From contig NZ_KQ948550.1 in NCBI RefSeq assembly GCF_001514125.1, positions 434,001 through 498,000 of the forward strand: a DNA stretch of 64,000 nt, read 5' to 3'. Both the position numbers and the translations under genes were made by a program. Source of the stretch: Streptomyces longwoodensis. Lineage in GTDB: Bacteria > Actinomycetota > Actinomycetes > Streptomycetales > Streptomycetaceae. The notes beneath the pieces were generated by a model, which did not search any database, was not told where the DNA came from, and saw nothing but the letters and a program-made list of their open reading frames with translations. Below, piece after piece: positions 52,496 through 60,927 of the stretch (the stretch's first letter is position 1; the number at the start of each line of letters is the position of its first letter).

Positions 52496-53341
52496 CTACG
52501 GCGATCGGTGGGCGGTGTGCCGGACGGCGGCCGGGACGGCGACGGCAGGTGGCTGAACCAGGTGGGCTGCGGTGCTGTCCAGGTCCTGCTGGATGGCGTG
52601 GAGGCGGCGGGCGATCAGCTCCAGGCGGTGCGCGGTATCGGTGCCGGCCGCTCCCGGCTGGCGGGCGATCTGGTGTGCGGTGTGCTCGACGAGTCCGCGC
52701 ACCGTGGCCAGCGGGCCAGCCTGTTCGTCAGCGAGCTGCGTGAGGATGCCCGCGAGCTGGGCCGATGCCGTGGGCGCCGAGCGAATGGCAGGCCGCGGAG
52801 CGGGGCCGGAGCGAACGGGGATCAGATGGAGGTCCTGCTCAATGCGACGCGCCTCGTTCGCAAGGCGCCGCAGTCTGTCGGCGGGAGGGGTGTGCCATGC
52901 GCCGTCGAGGTGGATCAGGTTCGCGATCAGGTCGAGCCGCCCGGGCTGGGCTGGGACGGCGATCCACCGGCAGCCGTGATCTTTACCGGGAATCTCGATG
53001 CCGGCGGCCCGCGCGAGCCGGTGAGCGACTTCGGCCCACTCGGGTCCTGTCAGTTCCCGGTCGTCCGGGTGAAGGCGGATGCTGAGGTGGAGAATCGCCC
53101 GCCGGTCGTCTTCTGGGCTGGCGGTGAACGGGTGCTCCAGGTAGGGGTCTTCGAGGTGCTCGGCCCACTGGACGGCCGTCCAGGTCTTCTGCTCGTCGTC
53201 CAGGGTGAAGTAATCCAGGCCCGGCCAGTGGGCGACGACGGTGTACTCCGTCAGGCCCTCGTTCGGTGAGACCGGCCGGCCGAGCGCCTCTTCGAGCGGG
53301 TCCTGGGGCCGGTGGGTCCGCTCGTGCAGACGGGGGATCAC
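52496..53341 (-). CDS. Relaxase-like protein lacking the HUH metal site (281 aa)
   Basis: Residues 60-150 follow the pattern of the middle part of MobA-type relaxases in actinomycete elements: ILHLSIRLHPDDRELTGPEWA, a GIEIPGKDHGCRWIAV strand and LIANLIHLDGAWH. The catalytic Tyr and His-hydrophobe-His triad expected here are replaced (PAQPGRLDL), so nicking is doubtful. The helical C-terminus is Ala-rich. The GTG at 53341 gives a GTGA overlap with the gene before. It could be an accessory DNA-binding subunit or a degenerate relaxase. Confidence 0.6.
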   Translation of the reverse strand: MIPRLHERTHRPQDPLEEALGRPVSPNEGLTEYTVVAHWPGLDYFTLDDEQKTWTAVQWAEHLEDPYLEHPFTASPEDDRRAILHLSIRLHPDDRELTGPEWAEVAHRLARAAGIEIPGKDHGCRWIAVPAQPGRLDLIANLIHLDGAWHTPPADRLRRLANEARRIEQDLHLIPVRSGPAPRPAIRSAPTASAQLAGILTQLADEQAGPLATVRGLVEHTAHQIARQPGAAGTDTAHRLELIARRLHAIQQDLDSTAAHLVQPPAVAVPAAVRHTAHRSP

Positions 53342-53763
53342 CGGCCGCTCCGGATGTCGGCGATATGCACGAGCTGGCCCAGGGCGGTGGTGGTGTACCA
53401 GCCGCAATCGATCAGCTCGTCGCGGCCGGCGAACCGCGCAAGGAGTGCGTCCTCCATGGCCCGCAGGTAGATCAGGCAGTCCGGGCAGCGGCGCGAGAGG
53501 TGCACGAGGTAGCGGGGGTGGCCGGTGACGTAGGACTGGGCTCCGCCGGTCGCATCACGCAGCCGCCACCCGTCCTCGTCGGTCGGGGTGTGCCAGGACG
53601 GGGCCACGACGCGCATCGCATCGCCCCACAGTTCCCCGTTGGCTACCCCTTTCAGGACGACGACGGTGTCGCCAGCCTGGAAGTGTGCGTGGGTGATGTC
53701 CCGGTTGAGGGTGAGCGGGTCGGGCGTCGGCGCGAAGGCCGAAGTGGGCGGGGGCTGGGACAT
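53338..53763 (-). CDS. Hypothetical protein (141 aa)
   Basis: The family is unrecognised. It has a beta-rich first half (GDTVVVLKGVANG, TDEDGWRLRDATG) and a second half with CPDCLIYLRAMED, two cysteines suggestive of metal. ATG at 53763 follows GGAAGG. The gene is the first after the third copy of the palindromic element and heads the genes running left from there. Confidence 0.68.
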   Translation of the reverse strand: MSQPPPTSAFAPTPDPLTLNRDITHAHFQAGDTVVVLKGVANGELWGDAMRVVAPSWHTPTDEDGWRLRDATGGAQSYVTGHPRYLVHLSRRCPDCLIYLRAMEDALLARFAGRDELIDCGWYTTTALGQLVHIADIRSGR

Positions 53764-53818
53764 GCGGTTCCTTCCACGCGGTCGGTGGCGGGGTGGGAGG
53801 AACAATGGTCCGGAGGAA

Positions 53819-53854
53819 CGCCGGTTTGGCTAACCGGCGTTTCCCGGCTATGTT
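53819..53854 (+). promoter_or_regulatory. Palindromic promoter/operator element, copy 3
   Basis: The identical 21-bp palindrome and TATGTT box as at 15529 and 17020, with the same 17-base spacing. Here it lies in the gap between two leftward genes, 55 bases before the ATG at 53763. As a plus-strand promoter it would fire against the upstream gene. As an operator it could control the leftward genes. Confidence 0.6.
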
Positions 53855-53863
53855 CCCCCGCCG

Positions 53864-54361
53864 TCAGCGGAACGGGTTCTCCGTCCCGCGGTCCGCCTCG
53901 GTGGCTGCGTCGAGGAGTTCGAGCAGATCAGTGCCTTCGGCATCGCGCTGGTCGATCCACCATCCGGCACGGGTGATGGAGCGGGCCTTCTCCTCCAGCT
54001 CCGCCCAGTCCGCCTCGTCCCAACTTCCCTCTATGACCAGCGCGGTGTGCGCGGCCGTCATCAGCTGGTGTCGGGAGCGCTCGCCCCAGTCCAGGGCCTT
54101 CTCCGGGCCCTCCAACTGCGGCATGTCGAACTGCTTCGCCCATGCGACGGCCGCCTCCTGCTCCGCGGTGCGCTTCGCCGCGAGCCACTTCTCTTTGGAC
54201 TCGGTGTCGGTGTCGCGCGCCGCCTTCCAGCAGTCGGCGCAGTCCTTCGACGCGAGCCAGCGGGCGAAGCCAGCTCGCTTGTCGGCAGGGCGATTGGACA
54301 GGTCATGATCCACGCGGTGGGAGCAGGCATGCTCCACGGTCCACTGCGTACGCACGGCCAT
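53864..54361 (-). CDS. Hypothetical protein with a zinc-like N-terminus (165 aa)
   Basis: The N-terminus has EHACSHRVDHDL, ADKRAGFARWLASKDCADCW: a Cys/His set followed by CxxC, likely a small zinc site. A long charged helix region and an acidic C-terminus follow. No family name can be given. The palindromic element is 10 bases after its stop. Confidence 0.7.
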   Translation of the reverse strand: MAVRTQWTVEHACSHRVDHDLSNRPADKRAGFARWLASKDCADCWKAARDTDTESKEKWLAAKRTAEQEAAVAWAKQFDMPQLEGPEKALDWGERSRHQLMTAAHTALVIEGSWDEADWAELEEKARSITRAGWWIDQRDAEGTDLLELLDAATEADRGTENPFR

Positions 54362-54489
54362 AAACGGGTCTCCTCAAGGGGGTTGGAAAGTGGTGGGGTT
54401 GTGCCCTGATCAGGGCGTCTTGTGCCGGCCTCGGAGTGGGCGGCGGTGTCGGCCGCGCGGCAGATGTCCGGCGGGGCCGAGACGTCGGC

Positions 54490-54800
54490 GCGCGGCGAAA
54501 AGGATGGCGAGAGCGAAGGCCGCTTAGCGGCGGGGAGCGCAGCGCTGGCGAGCGGCTGCTCGGCGAGGCGTCCGGCCAAGGCGGTGCCGGCGGACTGTCC
54601 GACGCCGATCAACAGGATCAGCCACGGGTACGCCTCGCTGGGCCGGCCCGCCGGGGCAAGAGCGTCCGTGATCACTTAGGCACAGGCGACCACGGCGGTC
54701 AGGAACGTGCCGGGCAGGCGACCGCGACGGTGGCCGCGATGGGCCCCGGCAGAGCCACAAGCGGGAGCCACCCGGCGAGGAGCGCGTCACCGGCGGCAAG
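54490..54800 (-). pseudogene. Remnant of a major facilitator transporter
   Basis: Combining two frames gives the last membrane part of an MFS permease: AAGDALLAGWLPLVALPG, ATVAVAC, then after a shift LPGTFLTAVVACA and a stop, followed by VITDALAPAGRPSEAYPWLI and GVGQSAGTALAGRLAEQ. No ribosome binding site or N-terminal half is left. It has been captured inside the element and now forms the tail of the neighbouring frame. Confidence 0.75.
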
Positions 54801-55999
54801 CAGCCGGGAGGCTGCGTTCAGCGGTGGCGGGTGGTCGTGCTGGCGCGGGGCGGCGGAGGGGGGTGTGGTGTCCACGGCGGGGCGCGGGCGGGCGCGCAGC
54901 GCGGGGGTGCGGTGTGGGGGCAGGACGGCGACGGTCGCGCCGAGGTCCTCGGCCGCTTCTTCGACTTCGCGGGTGAGGAACTCGATCTGACGGCCCAGCG
55001 CTGAGAGGCGAGCGGCGATCTGGCGGCCCTGCACGGTCTCCAGGGCGCTGCGAACTGGCTGCTCGTTTCGAGGAGTTCCTGGAGGCGGATCATCGGGCCC
55101 GCGTCGTAGCCGCGTTGGACGGCGCCGAGGAGGGCTTCGGAAGCGTCTCCTGCGGTCTGGCCTTCGACGACGTCGCGGATGAGTTCCTGCAGGGACACCT
55201 CCGGCGCCAGTGCCGGGCGGTTGAACCGGGAGACGTCCGCGCGCAGCACGCCGGGCGGGACCGGGGCGGGCAGTACCTTTCCTGCCTCGTATTCGTGCGC
55301 GTAGTGCCCGATCACCTGCCAGCCCGGCGCGTCCGGGTCGCCTCGCAGCGCGACAAGCGTCGAGTCGTTGTCTTGGATCAGGTGGGCGAGGGTGATCGGC
55401 TGCCCGTCGGCGGCGTACCACGACTCGGTCAGCTCCAGCTCGCCTCGCCTCTGCGCTGCCTGGGCCCTCTCGGTCCAGATCCGCTCTTCCTCGTCGGTCA
55501 GGGGGGCCTTGTGCTGGCCACCGCTCTGGTCGGCAAGGTCGGTGGCGATGAAGCTGTGATCCGCCCAGGCGGCGAGGTACGGCCACAGGGCCGAGTGCTG
55601 AGCGCGTTCGGCTGCGGAGCCAGGAGCGGCCGGCCGGTCCAGCGCCCGGCGGATCTCGGCGGCGGAGGCGGCCAAGCCGTCCAGCACAGCCCGCGACCCG
55701 GCCAGGTGCCGGGCAGGTGGCAGCTCGTCGAGCACAAGGCGGGCGGCATCGAGCAGAGCCTCGGCGTGTGGGGCGAGGTGGTTGGTGTACGCCTCCACCG
55801 CCGCCTTGTCGTGGTGCGCTCGTGCGGCTGCCGCGGCGCCCGGGTGGACGGTGCGGCCGAAGCGGCCGCGTGTCAAGTCGAGCGCGACCTCGGTCTCGCG
55901 ATCGATGACCGTCATCCGTAGCCGGAAGTCACGGGCCCCATTGGCGAGTTCCGGTGCCGCCAAGAGGCCGTCGGCGGCCGGATTACTCGCGGGCGTCAT
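54699..55999 (-). pseudogene. Helical element protein with a frameshift, fused to transporter debris
   Basis: From ATG 55999 (ATGA overlap upstream) about 315 residues are coherent: DREVEVALDL-like start, LAASAAEIRRAL, WYAADGQPITLAHLIQD and IRLQELLETSSQ. Then one base is missing near 55060. The shifted frame continues RSALETVQGRQIAARLSAL with coiled-coil character and runs into the MFS remnant before stopping at 54699. The function is unknown; it is probably inactive in its last part. Confidence 0.65.
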
Positions 56000-56454
56000 C
56001 GGGACCGCCCGCCGCCCGGAGCCGTCAGGTGGACGGTCGGAGCATAGGTGGGCTTCGGCGGGATCGGCCGAGCCGACGGCGGGGAGGTGGTGGGCGGTGT
56101 GGAGCGCTGCGTCGTTCGGCTGGCTGCGGCCTGGGCGAGACGGCTGCGGCGCTCCTGGAGGCTGTTGGGCCGAACGGGGCGTGGCGGGCCGGCGGAGAGA
56201 GAGGGGTCGAGGCGGATGTCGGCCTGCAAGGTGTAGCCCTGGCGGCGCAGATCGTGGACGGCCTGGCGGGTCCGGCGGGGACCGTCGCGCTCGGGCTCGC
56301 TGAGCCGGTACAAGCCGGGTTCATCGGGGACGGGCTCGAACTGCTCGCGTACCAGGTACCAGTGGGCGAGGTGCGCGGGCATGGAGGAGGTGAAGGAGGC
56401 GACGAAGCCGTGGGTGGCGTGGTCGCCGAAGGCGAAATGGGTGCCGGGTTGCAA
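55996..56454 (-). CDS. Short-module family protein D
   Basis: A small protein with a single module: FVASFTSSMPAHLAHWYLV, PDEPGLYRLSEPERDG, then the helix QAVHDLRRQGYTLQADIRL. A basic tail follows. The start is uncertain: the TTG at 56454 has GAGGAG rather far upstream, and frames further upstream are shadow. It overlaps the next gene by four bases. The function is unknown. Confidence 0.6.
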   Translation of the reverse strand: MQPGTHFAFGDHATHGFVASFTSSMPAHLAHWYLVREQFEPVPDEPGLYRLSEPERDGPRRTRQAVHDLRRQGYTLQADIRLDPSLSAGPPRPVRPNSLQERRSRLAQAAASRTTQRSTPPTTSPPSARPIPPKPTYAPTVHLTAPGGGRSR

Positions 56455-56492
56455 GGGGGCGGGGTTCTCCTCGCGTTGTCGGAGTGGAACTG

Positions 56493-57599
56493 TCAGCGAC
56501 TGCGTTGCGCGGGCCGGCTCGCGGTGAGGGGGCTGGCCGGTGCGGCGACGGGAAGGGCTGGGCGGCGGTGAGGTGCGCTCACGCGGGCCTGGCGCAAGAA
56601 CCTCTCGCCGTTGGTGAGCCAGGTCTCGATGGCCGGCCACGCGCGTGCACGGCGCTCCTGCGGCGGCACAGAACCGCCGTGGACGACCTCGTCGAGCAGG
56701 GTCTCGGCATCGGCCACGGCGTCGGCTAGGCGGGACAGCGCCGTGGCGTCGTCGGGCCACGGGCTGCTGTCAGGACGGCACCGGTCGATCAGCGTCGGGG
56801 CGTGGTCGACGACGACGAGGAAACGGCGCCAGGCATGGTCGAGGAATTCCTCGGTCGCGGAGCCGAGGGCGGCGGCGCCCAGGGGGGTGGCGTCGCTGTA
56901 GCGGCCGGAGGCGACCATGGCCTGCCAGGTGTCGCGCTCGGAGCGGATGTCCCCGAGTACGGCGGCGATGGCTGCGGTCCGGCGGGCATGGACGGCCTGC
57001 TCGTAGGAGGGCAGATATCGGTCGGCGACGGCCTGAGCCGCGCGACCGGCGAACGGCGGCAGGACGATGCTGTGCGGGGCGTGCGGATCGCCGTACCCCT
57101 CTTCGAGGCCCTCGGGAGCGAAGGCGCCGACCAGGTAGTCGAGTTGGCGGCCGGGGCGCTCGATGAACAGCAGCGTGGTGCCGTGCACCGTGTCGGTGAG
57201 CGTGGCGGCGTAGGGAATGCGTTCGCTCTGGAGGGCGCGGCCGAGTTCGCCGCTGTCCCAGATCCAGGGCACGAGGTCTTCCTGCCAGGAGGGGTGCGAG
57301 TAGATCTCGACTGAGGCATGCCACTGGTCTGGCAGCTGGCGGGCGAGGTCGCGGGCGGCATCGCCGATGAAACGCCGGCTGCTCGTGTGCACGCTGGTGC
57401 GGTGCCGTTTCGCGCACGTGACCAGGTCGACCACGGTGGTCCCGGTGCCATCTGCCGGCAGGTGGTAGACGCCCTCGTCGTCTCGCCGGAAGCCGCTCTC
57501 CGCGAGGGCGGTGTGTGCCCACGGGTACTGCTCGCCCGAGGCGATGGCGACGATCCCGGACTCCCGGCTGTGCGACAGGATGATCTCCGCCTCAGCCAT
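56493..57599 (-). CDS. Short-module family protein E (368 aa)
   Basis: The N-terminal module is HTALAESGFRRDDEGVYHLP, with a helix and SVHTSSRRF. The second region, like the 51006 and 60124 products, has ARQLPDQWHASVEIYS, TLLFIERPGRQLDYLVGAFAP, SIVLPPF and RYLPSYEQAV. The helical C-terminal 130 residues are basic at the end. It joins in one chain the parts that are separate in other genes. ATG 57599 overlaps the previous stop. Confidence 0.7.
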   Translation of the reverse strand: MAEAEIILSHSRESGIVAIASGEQYPWAHTALAESGFRRDDEGVYHLPADGTGTTVVDLVTCAKRHRTSVHTSSRRFIGDAARDLARQLPDQWHASVEIYSHPSWQEDLVPWIWDSGELGRALQSERIPYAATLTDTVHGTTLLFIERPGRQLDYLVGAFAPEGLEEGYGDPHAPHSIVLPPFAGRAAQAVADRYLPSYEQAVHARRTAAIAAVLGDIRSERDTWQAMVASGRYSDATPLGAAALGSATEEFLDHAWRRFLVVVDHAPTLIDRCRPDSSPWPDDATALSRLADAVADAETLLDEVVHGGSVPPQERRARAWPAIETWLTNGERFLRQARVSAPHRRPALPVAAPASPLTASRPAQRSR

Positions 57600-58356
57600 G
57601 GACCCGGTCCTCCCCGCGGCGCAGGGCGGCGCGCAGGCTGCGGCCGTAGGCCCAGGCGTGCTCCCGGGCTGCCGCCTCGAGCTGGTCGTATCCGATCTGG
57701 GCCGTCATCTGCCCGTCCCATTTGCGATATCTGTATACGGGGACCGGCAGCAGGATTCCGGACGCAAGAGTGGTCACGCCGAGGGCCGCGCAGTAGTCCT
57801 CGCCCTGGACGAAGCCGCCCATTGGAGCGGCACGCACGAGGTCGGTGCGGGCGAGGATCGTGGTCGGCCCGATGGGGATGGTGTCCGCCGGGGACTTCCA
57901 GTACATCCACACGTCGCCGGCCTCGTGCCGATCGGGCGGGGTGGGGCAGCGCCACAGGGTGGTCGAGCCGTCGGGGTGCCGGTCCTCGCTCCATCCCGCA
58001 CACCAGCCGACCTTGGTCGATTCCAGGGTCTTCAGCCGTACGGACATGGCGTCGTCGGTGAACTCGTCATCGTCATCAGCCCAGTTGGTGTACCGGGTGC
58101 GGACATGGGCGAGGGCCAGGTTCCGGGCGCAGGCGGCGCCGACCGGACGGGGCAACACCAGCGTGCGGATACAGGGGTCCTGCGCGAGCGGGGCCGGCAG
58201 ACGGTCGGGCGAGGCACCGTCCAGGGCAATCACGGCCTCCCACGGCACGGACTGCCGGGTAAGGCTGGCGTGCATTGCGGTCAGATAGGCCAGCCGGTCT
58301 TCGCGCAGGCGGCTGGCGATGACGACGGTGATCAGGGGCGTGGAGTGCGGGGACAG
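57592..58356 (-). CDS. Family 2 glycosyltransferase, CTG start likely
   Basis: A GT-A fold transferase of about 254 residues. The beginning is LITVVIASRLREDRL; NLALAHVRTRYTNWADDDDE holds the metal-binding acidic cluster near residue 85, and GGFVQGEDYCAALG is the acceptor-site acidic motif. No ATG, GTG or TTG is available; GGAG lies six bases before CTG at 58356. The donor sugar and acceptor are unknown. Its presence in a conjugation operon suggests modification of the cell surface or DNA-transfer structure, but this is speculative. Confidence 0.75.
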   Translation of the reverse strand: MSPHSTPLITVVIASRLREDRLAYLTAMHASLTRQSVPWEAVIALDGASPDRLPAPLAQDPCIRTLVLPRPVGAACARNLALAHVRTRYTNWADDDDEFTDDAMSVRLKTLESTKVGWCAGWSEDRHPDGSTTLWRCPTPPDRHEAGDVWMYWKSPADTIPIGPTTILARTDLVRAAPMGGFVQGEDYCAALGVTTLASGILLPVPVYRYRKWDGQMTAQIGYDQLEAAAREHAWAYGRSLRAALRRGEDRVHG

Positions 58357-58382
58357 GGAGGGCTCCGGGAAGACGAGGAGAA

Positions 58383-59017
58383 CTAGCGGCGGGCGGCGGG
58401 GCGTGGGGTGCCGGCCTTCGCCAGGGCGGCGGCGGGGGCGCTCGGGGGCGGCGTGCTGCGTGATGCCCGGATAGTTGGCGCGCGGTCGAGGGAGGACCAG
58501 GCCGCCGGGTGGTCGTTGAAAACGGTGCGCGGGTCGGTGTCCCAGCTCACGACCGGGCCGATGTCCTCGTTCAGGAGGCTGATCACCTCGACGCCCTCCT
58601 TGTGCAGGACGTACCCCCACTGCATGTCCTGCTTGTCGGCGGTCTCGTCGGTGACCGACATGCGCACCAGCAGGGAGCCGTCCGGGGTGATCAGGTGGTC
58701 GAGGGTACGGCTGGGGCACTGCTCGCCGCCGGTCAGCGCGGCCACGAGTGCGGGCGGCGCATTGTCGAGAAGATCGGCGCCCAGCTCGTCCCAGCCGACG
58801 GCGACGTCGTCGATGAGGTGCCGGCACATGGTCTCGACGTTGCGTCCGAACTTGTACTGGTAGGCAGCCAGGAGCAGGGGTAGGTGGTGGCTGGGTACGC
58901 CGTCGAGCTGGACGTGGATGCCGCTGTATCCCGTGCCGACGGTGGGGCGGGCGATGAAGGAGCGTGTGGACAGGGAGTTCTCCAGATCGAGCAGGGGGCG
59001 GGGGATGTCTAGGTCAT
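58383..59017 (-). CDS. Hypothetical element protein with a damaged start
   Basis: The first in-frame ATG is at 58829, but coherent protein text extends 65 codons further upstream (LDIPRPLLDLENSLSTRSF, GIHVQLDGVPSHHLP, AAYQYKFGRNVET). No ATG, GTG or TTG occurs there in frame. An ATG at 59017 would fit if one base were missing just after it. The main part has DDVAVGWDELGADLL, HLITPDGSLLV and WGYVLHKEGVEVISL. No family was recognised. Confidence 0.6.
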
Positions 59018-59037
59018 CAAGGTGCGCGCGGGTGCGT

Positions 59038-60090
59038 CTACGCGCGGTCCGACCAGGACGGGACCGGGGGGCCGGAGGCGTCGGTGCGGGCGCAGGTGTA
59101 GCCGATCAGGCGGGAGGGTTCGGCCTTCGCGGGGACGGTGGCGGCGTCGTTGCACACAAACGTGTACGTGATGGAGGTGCGGGGCACGTCGTGGAGCCAG
59201 GCCCGGTCGCCCTTACCGGGGTTGATCTGCAGGCCGGAGTACGCGACGGCGTCGGTCTGGGTGTGCGTATGGGAGAAGAGGATCAGCGCGCCGCCGTCGG
59301 TGGTCTTGAGGGCGTAGGCGTCCTCATAGCGGTTGGCGGCGCCGGCGAAGACGGTGGTGCCCTGGTTCCCGAAGCGGGTGCCGTTCTTGTCATGAACTTC
59401 GATCTGCCGCTTGCTTGCTTTGGTCGGGGCGAAGACCTTGGTCCCGGTGTTCGTGCCTCCGGTGGCGAAGTTGTCGAGCACGGCGGTGCGCAGCAGGGCG
59501 GCGCCCGCTGCCAGCTGCTTGTTGCCGTCGGCGGCGACAGCCGTCGCGTACCCGTCGCGGTCGAGGGCGATGTCCGGCAGTTCGGGGCTGTCGAGGTCGA
59601 CGACGGAGACCAGCTCCCAGCGCTTGTGCTGGGGGCGTTCGGCGAACACGCCCAGACGCGAGGGTGCCTTGCCCTTTTGGTCCGAGAGCGCGGCGGCGAA
59701 CCAGCGGTCCTGTCCGGCGGCCAGGCGCGGGATATACAGCTTGGCGTCCGCGGAGTCGTAGGACCACGGCTTGTACGGCTTGCGGTCCGCCGTGGGGAAC
59801 CCTTCGGCCTCGGTGTAGTCCGAGACAGACATCGCGTACAGCGGGCCGTCCTCGACCGTGTCGAGCAGGGCGCGGTTCCGGTCGGCGTTGGCCGCATTGT
59901 TGATCTTCGAGTAGTGGGTGATGACGTCGCGGGCTTGGGCGGCGCTGAGGGCCGGGGCGGGCTTCGGGGCAGTGCTGGCCTTGGGCGTCTGCTGGGCGCG
60001 GGTGGTGCCGTCGTCGGAGCAGCCGGTGAGGGCCAAGGCGAGGCAGGCGGCGCCGATGAACAGCGGCAGGGTACGGCGAGTGGTGCGGAT
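59038..60090 (-). CDS. Secreted lipoprotein, ATC in place of the start codon
   Basis: A signal peptide is obvious: TRRTLPLFIGAACLALAL, then the lipobox LTGCS. The mature part, about 325 residues, is threonine/alanine rich with two beta-rich halves (DGPLYAMSVSDYTEAEGF, NQGTTVFAGAANRYEDAY). GGAG lies five bases before ATC at 60090, where ATG would give MRTTRRT. The internal start at 60036 would lose the signal. It is probably anchored outside the membrane, perhaps in the transfer apparatus. The family is unknown. Confidence 0.75.
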   Translation of the reverse strand: MRTTRRTLPLFIGAACLALALTGCSDDGTTRAQQTPKASTAPKPAPALSAAQARDVITHYSKINNAANADRNRALLDTVEDGPLYAMSVSDYTEAEGFPTADRKPYKPWSYDSADAKLYIPRLAAGQDRWFAAALSDQKGKAPSRLGVFAERPQHKRWELVSVVDLDSPELPDIALDRDGYATAVAADGNKQLAAGAALLRTAVLDNFATGGTNTGTKVFAPTKASKRQIEVHDKNGTRFGNQGTTVFAGAANRYEDAYALKTTDGGALILFSHTHTQTDAVAYSGLQINPGKGDRAWLHDVPRTSITYTFVCNDAATVPAKAEPSRLIGYTCARTDASGPPVPSWSDRA

Positions 60091-60123
60091 AGAGGCTCCA
60101 AGGATCTACGGGGAGGGAGTGGA

Positions 60124-60897
60124 TCAGCGCGTACGGCTGGTCGTTGGCGCGGCCTTCGGCGATGTCGGTGGAAGGGCTGCGGTGGTCGTGGGCGCCGAGC
60201 GGCGCAGGTTCACACCGATGCCTTTGGCCGTGAGCTGCTGGACCACGCCGTGGACACGAAGCGCGCGACCGCTGTCACCACACGCAGCGGACAGGAGGAA
60301 CGCTGCTTGGTGTGGGTGGTACTGGAAGCCGTGGGCGTAGAGCGTCATGCGGGCATCGACCGGCACGCTCTCGTACGGTGCGCCGAGGGCCCCGTCGCTG
60401 TAGAGGGTCAGGGTGAGGACTTGTTCGACCTGTGGCGGGGCGGGCCGGTGCGGGGGGTCGGGCTGGTTCGTCGCGTTGGTGAGCACCGTCTGTAGGGCCT
60501 GCCCGTAGCGGGGCAGCAGCCTCCGGGCGACTTGCGCCGCCGCCCGCGCGACGTCCTTGGGAACGGCGATGCCATTGGGTTCCTCGACCGCGACGAAGTG
60601 GTGGGGCTTGATGTGCGTGCCATTGGGCACGAGCGGGGCGACGACGAACTGGTGCGGGAAGCGGGGCCGGTCGGTCACGTACAGCCGCTGGCCGGCCGAC
60701 CCGTGGAGCACGGCGTCGTTGGTGAGGACGTACTGGCTGACGATGTACTCGACGTGGCCGGTGTCCCAGAGCTGCTCGGTGCGGGGGAACTGGTCCGCAT
60801 ACTGCCCGTAGCGCTGATATTCGCTGGTCCAGGTGCCGGGCAGGCGGTCGGCAAGGCCGACGGCGAACGTGGACAGGTCGGTGCGGGGTGACGTCAT
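60124..60897 (-). CDS. Short-module family protein F (257 aa)
   Basis: The first half resembles proteins B and E: LADRLPGTWTSEYQ, RLYVTDRPRFPHQFVVAPL, FVAVEEPNGIAV and the helix RRLLPRYGQAL. The second half is the module with YAHGFQYHPHQAAFLL and a helix ending LTAKGIGVNL. Intact, with ATG at 60897. The function is unknown; the family appears specific to this kind of element. Confidence 0.7.
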   Translation of the reverse strand: MTSPRTDLSTFAVGLADRLPGTWTSEYQRYGQYADQFPRTEQLWDTGHVEYIVSQYVLTNDAVLHGSAGQRLYVTDRPRFPHQFVVAPLVPNGTHIKPHHFVAVEEPNGIAVPKDVARAAAQVARRLLPRYGQALQTVLTNATNQPDPPHRPAPPQVEQVLTLTLYSDGALGAPYESVPVDARMTLYAHGFQYHPHQAAFLLSAACGDSGRALRVHGVVQQLTAKGIGVNLRRSAPTTTAALPPTSPKAAPTTSRTR

Positions 60898-60927
60898 GTG
60901 TTCCTGGAGGGAGGCGATGGTCCGGCC

